This document shows, piece after piece, positions 51,855 to 60,120 of a DNA stretch of 64,000 nucleotides. The DNA is from Rariglobus hedericola (lineage in GTDB: Bacteria > Verrucomicrobiota > Verrucomicrobiia > Opitutales > Opitutaceae). The stretch lies in assembly GCF_007559335.1 (NCBI RefSeq), contig NZ_VMBG01000001.1, forward strand, positions 2,356,001-2,420,000. Reading direction: 5' to 3'. The notes under the pieces are model-generated. The model was not told the origin of the DNA. It saw only the letters and a list, made by a program, of their open reading frames with translations, and did no database searches. The number at the start of each line of letters is the position of its first letter. Position 1 is the stretch's first letter. A program made the translations under genes and the position numbers.

Positions 51855-54845
51855 TTAGTTGGACCGACGGCGACGAGTCGCGGCGGCCCCGAGGGCGAGA
51901 ACGCCAAAGATGGCCGCGTAGGTGGACGGCTCGGGAACGGCGGAGACGGAGAGAATGCCGGCATTGATACCCGAAGTCGCGAAAGTGAAGTCGAGACCGT
52001 TGGCGGAGCCGGTCCAGATGCCCGAACCGTTATCGGTCAAAGAAGCGAGATAAGAACCCGTGAGGCTCACGCTGCTAAAATTGCCGGCCAGGGCGCCACC
52101 ATTGGCGGAGAATAGCGTAAAGCTTTCGCCACCGGTGAGGGATGCGGTGATGTTCAGGCCCAAGGTGCCGGCAAACGTGAGCGTGCCCGTGGTGCTGATC
52201 ATCGTGCCATAATTAACGCCAGCAAGGCCGGCCCCCGCGATACTGATCCGATTCGAACCATTCATCGTGAAGTTGGCTCCGCTTGCGAGAGTGCCGGAAT
52301 CCACCGCAGTGCCGCCTGTATAGGTGTTGAGTCCGGAGAGGGTTTGCACGCCGTCACCAATCTTGGTAATGCCTACTTTGGCGGTGACGCCATCCTTGAT
52401 AATGCCTGCAAAGAGGGCCGTGGCGTTGCCATCACCGAGGGTGAGGGTCGCGGTGCCGCTGCCGGCCGCATTGTTGGTCACAAAGACTTGGGGAGTCGAT
52501 CCGCTGCCGTTCAGCGAAGTGCCTGTCCCGCTGACAAGTCCATTGATGGTTTCGTTATAGCCGTTGAGATCCAAAGTTCCTGTGCCCGTGGTTGAGCCTG
52601 AGAAAATGGTCACATTGCCTTTGCCGGCCCCATTGGTAATGACTTCGGATGCACCCAATTTTACGACAATCGCACCCGTATTGAACGTGGTGGTTGACGA
52701 CGTGATTCCGGTGTGAATGGCCAAACCTCCGGTAAAGTCGTTGCCCGTGTTGGACAGCGTAACACTACCACCGGCGGCCGAATTGGTGGTCTGGGTGATT
52801 TCGAGACCGAAATTACCCGTGATCTTGCCGCTAATGGTGCCTGCGGCGTTGGTGGCTATACGAGTGTCCCCGAGCAGGGTGAGCGTGCCGTGCAAGTCGG
52901 CGGCGGCACTAAAACCGATCACGCCGGTAAAGTTGCTCAAGCCAGGTCCTATGCCGCCGACATTGAAGTTATTATTAAAAGTCCCGGAGGCACCCAGAAT
53001 AGCCCCGCCGGAATAAAGCACATTCACATCCCCCGTGCCGAAAGCGTTTACATTCGCGGCATTCACCTTGCCGGAATTGATGTAGGTGCCGCCGGAATAC
53101 GTATTGCTGCCGCTCAAGCTCATCACCTGGCCGCCCCCACTGCCGACGCCGTTTGCAACCAGACTAACCTTTCCGGTTCCATTATCTTGGATGGAGGATG
53201 AAATGCTGGGTGTGTTGGCTGCATGAATCACAATTTGTCCGTCTACATTGTCAGCGCCGCCTGCAGTCAAAATTCCCCCGCTGATGGTCTGGGCGGTGGT
53301 GCCGGTGAAAAGAATGCCGCCTTGGGCTCCCAGGCGCAGCGTATTGCCACTGCCAATACTTACCGTGTAGGCATTGCTGCCGTTCAACTGCAGGCTATTG
53401 ATATCGGTGACACCGGATGCGGCCATGGTCGATGAGCCGGAAGCCGCCGTGGTGATGGCGACATTGGCGGCTGCATTGCTCGCTATGACTGTTCCGCTTG
53501 AAAGTGTGGTGTAGCCTGTAAAAGCAACGACGTTGCCGGTTCCCGTGCCGGCGCTGTTGGTCGCCCATGCCGTGCCGCCCACAGTGGCCCACCCGCCCAA
53601 GATACCATTGGTGTTACCCGTGGAGGTCGTGATTGCGCCCGAAGCCGGTAGAGTGAAATTAACCGCACCGCCGGCGTTGGCCGTGATCGCTCCCAGTGCG
53701 AGGGTCGCCGATCCGCCTGTTCCGCTCGTCACGGAGATGGCGTTGTTGCCCTGATTCAGTGTCAGGCCGTTAAACGTCTGTGTGTTGGTTGTGCTGGCCG
53801 CTCCAGTCACGCTCAGCGTGGCGGTGGGCAATGTCGCGTTAACATTTCCGCTGTTATGAATGGCGGTGGATGGACCGCCCAGAACCAGCTTGCTTGAGGA
53901 ACTGATGATATTGCTGGTCGGGGCAACGCCGGACCCGAAGTTGAGCACCAGCGAGCCTTGATTAATATTGGTGTCCCCCGTATAGGTGTTGGCGCCTCCC
54001 AAGGTGAGACTGGACGCTCCTGTCTTAGTCAGGCTGTTGGTGCCGCCATTGTTGGCGATGATGCCGTTATAGGTCGTGGTGTTGGTGGTCGAGATCGTGC
54101 CGCCCGAACCAGCGTTTGCATCGCCCAAGGAGATGCCACGGTTCGCGCTGATCGCAATGTTACCCCTGCTTTGCAGCGTGCCTCCATTAAGAACGATGAG
54201 GCCGGGTGTCGCAACTCCAGGAGCCGGAAAGCCCAACTGGCTATCCCCGCTGATGGAAAGCGTGCCGCCATTTACAGTCAGCCCCGTATAACTACTCGTC
54301 GCATTGAGCGTCAAAAGTCCCGTGCCGGTTTTGGTCAGTCGGGCGCCGCCGGTGATGCCGCTAGAGAGTGTTAGTGAAGATAACGCAGGCCCGTTGATTT
54401 CCCCCACTTGAATGGTCTGATCTCCACTCAAAACCAAAGGTGCGCTGATGGTTTGCAGGAAAAGCGAAGTATTCTTGATGCCGATTCCCGTTCCACTGCT
54501 GGCAAGCGTCAGAATCTCAGAAGCCGATCGACCAATGGTGTAGCTCCCACCCGCTCTCAGACCAAAAACCAAGCCATTCGTATTGGAGCCGCCGACGGTG
54601 AGGCTGGTGATGTTATCCGAAAGCGATGATCCCGAGCTTCCAAATGAACCAAAAATCAACGTATCACCGTTTGCCGGCACTGCTGACGTGGACCAGTTGG
54701 AACCTACATTCCAAAGATTGGACGTGTTACCAAGCCACGTTACATCGGTGGCCGAGGCCTGTTGGGATAAAGCGGCGAGACTCAGTGCTGCGAGCGTGGC
54801 GAGGTATTTCGCGTGACGGACTTGGGGATTATGCGGGGCGTTCAT
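51855..54845 (-). CDS. PEP-CTERM protein with autotransporter-associated beta-strand repeats, copy 2
   Basis: 996-residue predicted surface or secreted protein. Signal peptide ends near QQASATDVTWLG; the body is a long array of autotransporter-associated beta repeats (LTKTGTGLLTLNATSSYTGL, LTKTGASSLTLGGANTYTGD, TKIGDGVQTLSGLNTYTGGT) rich in G, N, S and T, suggesting a right-handed beta helix. The C-terminus VPEPSTYAAIFGVLALGAAA followed by TRRRRSN is a PEP-CTERM sorting signal. The family is found on many verrucomicrobia and could bind or scaffold polysaccharide, but that is inferred. Operator-like site G lies about 150 bp upstream. Confidence 0.9.
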   Translation of the reverse strand: MNAPHNPQVRHAKYLATLAALSLAALSQQASATDVTWLGNTSNLWNVGSNWSTSAVPANGDTLIFGSFGSSGSSLSDNITSLTVGGSNTNGLVFGLRAGGSYTIGRSASEILTLASSGTGIGIKNTSLFLQTISAPLVLSGDQTIQVGEINGPALSSLTLSSGITGGARLTKTGTGLLTLNATSSYTGLTVNGGTLSISGDSQLGFPAPGVATPGLIVLNGGTLQSRGNIAISANRGISLGDANAGSGGTISTTNTTTYNGIIANNGGTNSLTKTGASSLTLGGANTYTGDTNINQGSLVLNFGSGVAPTSNIISSSSKLVLGGPSTAIHNSGNVNATLPTATLSVTGAASTTNTQTFNGLTLNQGNNAISVTSGTGGSATLALGAITANAGGAVNFTLPASGAITTSTGNTNGILGGWATVGGTAWATNSAGTGTGNVVAFTGYTTLSSGTVIASNAAANVAITTAASGSSTMAASGVTDINSLQLNGSNAYTVSIGSGNTLRLGAQGGILFTGTTAQTISGGILTAGGADNVDGQIVIHAANTPSISSSIQDNGTGKVSLVANGVGSGGGQVMSLSGSNTYSGGTYINSGKVNAANVNAFGTGDVNVLYSGGAILGASGTFNNNFNVGGIGPGLSNFTGVIGFSAAADLHGTLTLLGDTRIATNAAGTISGKITGNFGLEITQTTNSAAGGSVTLSNTGNDFTGGLAIHTGITSSTTTFNTGAIVVKLGASEVITNGAGKGNVTIFSGSTTGTGTLDLNGYNETINGLVSGTGTSLNGSGSTPQVFVTNNAAGSGTATLTLGDGNATALFAGIIKDGVTAKVGITKIGDGVQTLSGLNTYTGGTAVDSGTLASGANFTMNGSNRISIAGAGLAGVNYGTMISTTGTLTFAGTLGLNITASLTGGESFTLFSANGGALAGNFSSVSLTGSYLASLTDNGSGIWTGSANGLDFTFATSGINAGILSVSAVPEPSTYAAIFGVLALGAAATRRRRSN

Positions 54846-54997
54846 TGAGATGAATAAATGTCTGAGAATGAGGGCTGGATATCGCCGCATGCTTAACAGG
54901 GAATGGGGTTGCGAACGGGGTGGAGGTAAAAAAGCGGAGCTATCGCTTTGTCGTCATTACTCTGTGGTGAATACCCTAGAATTAAAGCGCGGGGATA

Positions 54998-55011
54998 TTC
55001 TTACATTAGAA
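54998..55011. promoter_or_regulatory. LacI-type operator site G
   Basis: TTCTTA-CA-TTAGAA, same geometry as the others with arm changes. It directly follows the alpha-mannosidase stop codon and is about 150 bp before the beta-repeat protein start, in AT-richer sequence. Confidence 0.6.
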
Positions 55012-58000
55012 CTAACGTGCTTTATCGGCACGGAGGGTCTTTATCTCAAATGGATTGAAATGAATTACCTGATTTAGGCTTCGAGACGCTGCTGAATCCG
55101 TGGAAACAGGGGAAAGCGCGCGCTCCGTGAGATCGCATTCGGTCCACGTGACAGCGGCTACGGTGGCGGAGACGGTGACCGTGGACGCACGGTCCTCGAC
55201 ATTGATCAGGCGAAGAGCCCAACCATTGCCGTCGTCGGCGGGTTTGATGGCGGCGAGTTCGATCGCGGGTGAATCAATAGTGAAACCCGCCATGTTTATC
55301 GTATCCAAATTTGGTGACACGACACCCGATGACGCGGAATCGACAATCGCCAGCGGTGTGTTGAGGGCACGCGCCGCGGCGGTGAGTTTGGCGAGATCGG
55401 CCGGGCCGGCGTGCGGTTGCAGCGCGTAGGTGAACGTGTGCGCACCGAGGTCGCCGTAGATGGCTGCGGCGGACGTGTCGGCTTTGTCGTCTTTCCCGAT
55501 GAGCGCGGCCCCCGGATGCGGGACGCTGCGGATCAGGTTCATGTCGATCGTGTGGCCTTTGATGCGGAAGCCGTATTTGCAGTCGTTCAAGAGCGCCACG
55601 CCATAGTCGGCTTGCGAGAGATCGACCCACTGCAATGCCGCGACTTCGATCTGCGCATGACGGTGCACGGTATCGTCGAGCGTGGAGCGGCGGATGGAGC
55701 CGAAGGGGATTTCGAAGCGGGCTTCGTCGGACTTGATCGCGACGGGGAAACGCACGCGCAACATGTGCGCCGGTTCCTGCCAATCCACCGTAGTCGCGAA
55801 TACAATCGAATCTGCGCCGGCCAGCAAACGGAGCGTCTGCCGGATCTCGGAATTGCCGATTCGCCACACTTGCTCGAGCTGCGCGCAAGGGCCGTCCACG
55901 AGCGCGTGCGCTTCATGCAGCTGCGGACGGCTGACGGGCTGGCGCAGGTAGCCCCACACGTCTTTGTTCGCGTGGTCGGTCTGAAAATCCCAAGCATCGC
56001 CGGTGTCGGGAATGATCACGAGGTCGTTGCCAAATTCACCGGCGGCGAGGACCTCACGGTAGGCGCGTTTATCGAAGAGCGAGGTCATGCGACCTTCGGA
56101 GGAAAACTCCGCGCGCAGGAATTCGTTTTCGAGGAGATCGGCGCTGGCGCGCATTTGAGAGCTGAACGATGAGAGTGGAGAATCGGCAAGCACGGCGGTG
56201 CCCAGCGCGGGCACGGTGAGTGGGTGCCAGCAGCCGTCGATTTTCATCCATTCGTTGCGAGGCCACGAGAGCGAGTTGAACACGACGCGAGCACCCGTCG
56301 GCGCAACCCGCGAGGCAACCGCCTCGTAGTGCGTGCGAGTGAGCGAGGCGAGTTCGTCAAGGATGAGTGCGTAGCGGGCATTGCACTCGTCGTAAACGCG
56401 CTTGATCGACGAGCCCGGCAGGACGTCGTGAAATTGATAGAGGAGCACTTCCTTCCAGAGACGGTCCAGCGCTTCGGCCGGATAAGGCATACCGGCGTGC
56501 GTAGCGGCGAGATAAGCGGCCCATTCGGCTTCGCGCAGCGCGACTTCGGCCCGGCGGTTGTTGCGCTTGGTGAGCGATTGCGTGGTGAGCGTGCCTTGGT
56601 GACGCTCGAGGTAGAGCTCCCCTTTCCAGACTGGAAATTTGTCGGCGTCCTGGCTCCACGTTTTGAAAAATTTATCTCCGGATTCGATCTTCACCGCGGG
56701 CAAGCCGGGCAGACCGGGCGCGCGACGCAGGCGTTCCAGATGCTCGGCGTCGGGGCCGCCGCCGCCGTCGCCAATGCCGAAGACCATCAGCGCGTGATCC
56801 GAGACATCGCGTTCGAAGTAATTGGTCGCGATCTTGCGTAGCGAACGCGCGGCGGCGGGGCTATTGTAGGTTTCCTCGGGCAGCATGTGCGTGAGGATGC
56901 GGGTGCCGTCGATGCCCTCCCAGTGAAACGACTGGTGGCCGAAGCGGTTCACCACGTTCCACGACAACTTTTGTGTCATGAAATAATCGTGGCCGCTCTT
57001 TTTTAGGATCTGCGGAAGCTGTCCGTTGTAGCCGAAGACATCGGGCTCCCAGCAGTAGTTGGGAACGATGCCGAATTCATCGCGGAAGAATTTTGCTCCG
57101 ATCAAAACCTGACGGACGAACGCCTCGCCCGAGGGCATGTTGCAATCGGGTTCCACCCAAAACGTGCCCTGCAAATCGATGCGCCCGGCGAGCACGGCGG
57201 CTTTGATTTTCACGTAGAGCTCAGGGTAGTGCTCTTTCATCCAGGCGAAGAGCTGCGGCTGGCTGCAGCCGAAAATGTATTCGGGGTAACGCTCGATGTT
57301 GTAGAGTGCGCTGGCGAAGGTCCGCGCGCCTTTTCGGATGGTTTCACGAACGGGCCAAAGCCACGCGAGGTCGAGGTGCGCGTGTCCGATGGCGTGGACT
57401 TGCAGGCGGTCTTTCTCGCTGGAATGAAACCAGGCACGCAGCGCGTCGCGGGCGGCTTGCACACTCGCGGCATCAGCACAATCGAGTGTGGCGGCAACCG
57501 CATCGAGGTCCGCTTGCAGGCGGGCGTGGAGTTCATCGCCGGCAGGTAGGTCGAGTTGGAAATCACGCAGGGTTTCCAAGTCGTAGTAGAGCTGGCGGAC
57601 GTCTTCACGGCAGGTGGCGATCTCGGCGAGGACGATGCGACCTTCATCTTTGAGGAAGCCGAAGAGATCGTTGAAGGCGCAATCGGCCCAGAACTCCACG
57701 TGGTCGCCGTCGATCACGTCGGGTGGAAGTTGCCAGATGGTTTTCGCAGGACCCCCGAGACGTTCGTCGAAGGTGGATTTGACGTTCGTCAGGCCGCGCA
57801 CGGGAACGCCGCTGGCATCGACGACACAGAGCTCGCCGTTGATATCGATGCGGGCGACCAGCGGTTGTTGCTCGAGGCCGGCGGGCAACGTCGCCGTAAA
57901 CTTCATCCAGGCGCAATCGAAGAGCCGGCGGCCCCACGGTTCCCCCAAGGAGGGCGCGGATTTCTGCCCGCTCTCGCGCGCGGCGAAAGGGACCGGTTCC

Positions 58001-58116
58001 GCCGTCAACCAGGACGTGATGCCCAGCGCGGCAACCGGTGTGTAGATGGCGGCCTGCACCTTGAGGACGAGCTCCTCCAAAGGCGTGAGCGTGGGAACCG
58101 GCAACGTGACGGACAT
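55012..58116 (-). CDS. GH38 alpha-mannosidase
   Basis: 1034-residue glycosidase that releases alpha-linked mannose. The zinc-site motif is GHAHLDLAWLW (about residues 244-254), the nucleophile is D359 in CWEPDVFGYNGQLPQIL, and FWVEPDCNMPSGEAFVRQ and GDGGGGPDAEHLERL complete the family pattern; the C-terminal half is the beta-rich domain of GH38. No clear signal peptide, so probably cytoplasmic, or exported by other means. Length matches bacterial GH38. It lies 84 bp after the long deacetylase gene, on the same strand, and is probably in its operon under site D. Confidence 0.94.
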   Translation of the reverse strand: MSVTLPVPTLTPLEELVLKVQAAIYTPVAALGITSWLTAEPVPFAARESGQKSAPSLGEPWGRRLFDCAWMKFTATLPAGLEQQPLVARIDINGELCVVDASGVPVRGLTNVKSTFDERLGGPAKTIWQLPPDVIDGDHVEFWADCAFNDLFGFLKDEGRIVLAEIATCREDVRQLYYDLETLRDFQLDLPAGDELHARLQADLDAVAATLDCADAASVQAARDALRAWFHSSEKDRLQVHAIGHAHLDLAWLWPVRETIRKGARTFASALYNIERYPEYIFGCSQPQLFAWMKEHYPELYVKIKAAVLAGRIDLQGTFWVEPDCNMPSGEAFVRQVLIGAKFFRDEFGIVPNYCWEPDVFGYNGQLPQILKKSGHDYFMTQKLSWNVVNRFGHQSFHWEGIDGTRILTHMLPEETYNSPAAARSLRKIATNYFERDVSDHALMVFGIGDGGGGPDAEHLERLRRAPGLPGLPAVKIESGDKFFKTWSQDADKFPVWKGELYLERHQGTLTTQSLTKRNNRRAEVALREAEWAAYLAATHAGMPYPAEALDRLWKEVLLYQFHDVLPGSSIKRVYDECNARYALILDELASLTRTHYEAVASRVAPTGARVVFNSLSWPRNEWMKIDGCWHPLTVPALGTAVLADSPLSSFSSQMRASADLLENEFLRAEFSSEGRMTSLFDKRAYREVLAAGEFGNDLVIIPDTGDAWDFQTDHANKDVWGYLRQPVSRPQLHEAHALVDGPCAQLEQVWRIGNSEIRQTLRLLAGADSIVFATTVDWQEPAHMLRVRFPVAIKSDEARFEIPFGSIRRSTLDDTVHRHAQIEVAALQWVDLSQADYGVALLNDCKYGFRIKGHTIDMNLIRSVPHPGAALIGKDDKADTSAAAIYGDLGAHTFTYALQPHAGPADLAKLTAAARALNTPLAIVDSASSGVVSPNLDTINMAGFTIDSPAIELAAIKPADDGNGWALRLINVEDRASTVTVSATVAAVTWTECDLTERALSPVSTDSAASRSLNQVIHFNPFEIKTLRADKAR

Positions 58117-58200
58117 GGCGAGCGAGGGAGTGGTTGAATGGATCGGTCTTGCCGGCGCGGACGAGCTACGCCCTGCAAGCGGACGTAACGGCGTGCCCGA

Positions 58201-59811
58201 TCAGGAAGTGGGAGTGAGGACGATTTCGGCAGAGCCCGGGAATGCGTTGTAGCGGGCGACTCCGGCGACGACCGGCACGGTCACGCGGGATGAGCCCTGC
58301 TGCACGGCAGCCTTCGCCCAGTCAGCCGGAACGCGGGTCGCGAGGGACAGCGGAAGGTCGTAAAGCGCGGGATCGGCTTGGGTCGTCAGGGAAATCTGGA
58401 TACGCTTCGGCGTGGAGGAGACTTCCTTGGCGACGGCGGTGGTGCGCGCGGTGAGATACTTGTGGTAGGCGAGCGGATCGGTGAGCCAGAGCTGGTCGCG
58501 GTTGGCGTCGAGCTTGTCGAGAACTGCGTTGAAGTAGTCCATCGGGGTGACCAGCCAGTCGCCGCCGACGCCGTGAAACACGAGGCTCTTCATCTCGCCG
58601 GACTTGATGGCAAGGTCCACCAACTGGTTCATCTCGGGGATGGTTTTATACTGGAACGGAGGGCCGGTGAACGGAGGGCGCTCGATCATGTGATTCTTGG
58701 CGAGCACGGCTTTGATCTGCTCCTCGGTGATACCCCATTTTTCCTTGGCTACGCCGGGGCGTCCGAAGGAAATGAGGCGGGGAGTTTTACGGTCGGGATA
58801 GAGCTGGTTGAGGACCTCGTTGGTCTTGACGATTTCCTCGTCGAAGATCTCGGGCGTGAGGGCGCCGTTGTGAGTAAAGGTGTGATTGGCGAGTTCGATG
58901 CCGGGAAGGTTGGCGACCTTTTCCCACTGGGCCTGGAAGGCCTTGTAGGGACCGTTGCCGGGGTTGATGTAGAACGTTCCGGGGATGCTGCGTTTAGTGA
59001 GTTCGGGGATGACGTTACGCAGCTGGCTCGAAGCGCTGTCGTCGAACTGGATCATGAAGACGGCGCGCTTGCCGTCTTTCCATTTCAGGACGCGCGTGCC
59101 GGTGATCGTCTCCTCGGGAGGAGCCGGGGTTTTGAGCGAGGGCTGGGCAACCGTCACTGCGGCGGGCGTTGAAGCTGCGGGGACACCGGTGACGGTCGCG
59201 GCGGTGATTTCGATTTGCAGCGTGAGCGTGGAGGCATCGGGCGTGACCGGCAGGAAGACGTGCCACTGGAAGATATTGTTATTCCACTCACGGTTGTCGT
59301 TCACTTGCTGATAGCAAAACACCGGCACATGCACGGTGGTCCGGGCACCCGTGGGACCAAAAAGCGAGAACTCGGTGGCTCCACCCTTGTGAAGAAACGG
59401 CGAGGCCGGTTTGTCCTGCGGGAAAAGCGTGACCGCACCCGTGCCCACCTGCCACTTGCCGACGCCCGTGTATTCGGCGCCGATGTTCATGACGGCGTGA
59501 AGGTGCTTCGTGCCGGCGGGCATCGCTGCGAGATCAAAGGTGACCGAGCCGTCCGCGAGCTTTACGCCCACTTGGCCGCCACCCTCGTAGTTCACCACGG
59601 CTGTCGCGCCGGTCACAGTGGCCGCGGAGACCTTGGCCTCCTTGCGGGCCTCGTTCATGACGAGCGGATATTTCAGAGTGATAGGCGCATCGACACCGTT
59701 ATCGATCACCACGCCCTCGGGACTGAGTGACAACGGCGACTTGCCGGTGGCGGCAAAAACCTGCGCACCGAGAAAGAGCGCGGCGAAAAATACAGGGAGT
59801 TTGAGAGACAT
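58201..59811 (-). CDS. Secreted polysaccharide deacetylase, long form with N-terminal beta domain
   Basis: 536-residue exported deacetylase. Signal peptide MSLKLPVFFAALFLGAQVFA, a beta-rich domain of about 200 residues (SPLSLSPEGVVIDNGVDAPI to TLQIEITAATVTG) with no family recognised, a proline/threonine linker, then the CE4-like domain with MIQFDDSASSQL, ELANHTFTHNG (HxxxH), and SFGRPGVAKEKWG. The catalytic domain matches the short form at 47072-48043 throughout. The long version would act outside the cell and the short one perhaps inside. First gene of the unit with the mannosidase; operator site D is 162 bp upstream. Confidence 0.87.
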   Translation of the reverse strand: MSLKLPVFFAALFLGAQVFAATGKSPLSLSPEGVVIDNGVDAPITLKYPLVMNEARKEAKVSAATVTGATAVVNYEGGGQVGVKLADGSVTFDLAAMPAGTKHLHAVMNIGAEYTGVGKWQVGTGAVTLFPQDKPASPFLHKGGATEFSLFGPTGARTTVHVPVFCYQQVNDNREWNNNIFQWHVFLPVTPDASTLTLQIEITAATVTGVPAASTPAAVTVAQPSLKTPAPPEETITGTRVLKWKDGKRAVFMIQFDDSASSQLRNVIPELTKRSIPGTFYINPGNGPYKAFQAQWEKVANLPGIELANHTFTHNGALTPEIFDEEIVKTNEVLNQLYPDRKTPRLISFGRPGVAKEKWGITEEQIKAVLAKNHMIERPPFTGPPFQYKTIPEMNQLVDLAIKSGEMKSLVFHGVGGDWLVTPMDYFNAVLDKLDANRDQLWLTDPLAYHKYLTARTTAVAKEVSSTPKRIQISLTTQADPALYDLPLSLATRVPADWAKAAVQQGSSRVTVPVVAGVARYNAFPGSAEIVLTPTS

Positions 59812-60120
59812 GACTATGCTCGTTAGGGGTTAAGCGGGGGCCAAAGAAACACCGCTTTCGTGCAGCCTGCGCAGCACGAGGTCAACGAACAGCCAAGTCT
59901 ATCAGTTGAATGACGTGCCGAGAACATCTTGCAGGTCTGACGCGGGCCATTCACCGGCGAAACACCGGTCTATTCGATTGATAGAATTGTCCACCCGTTG
60001 ACCCATGGAAAACGAAGCACAAAGACTGGTATCCGTAACACCCCTACCGCGCTCCGCCGTTTTCAGATATCGAGCCGTATCATTCGTCCGCCCCCTTTCC
60101 CCTACCCCTGCTTTCCGTCC
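59812..60120. other. 309-bp divergent intergenic region
   Basis: Lies between the divergent long deacetylase and the Verru_Chthon A-like gene. It holds operator site D (59973-59986); no gene is seen in it. An open frame from 59998 runs into the Verru_Chthon A frame but has no domain similarity and lies over the promoter region. Confidence 0.5.
59973..59986. promoter_or_regulatory. LacI-type operator site D
   Basis: TTCGAT-TG-ATAGAA, one mismatch in the left arm to the consensus. It sits between divergent genes, 162 bp from the deacetylase start and 135 bp from the start of the Verru_Chthon A-like gene. Confidence 0.65.
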
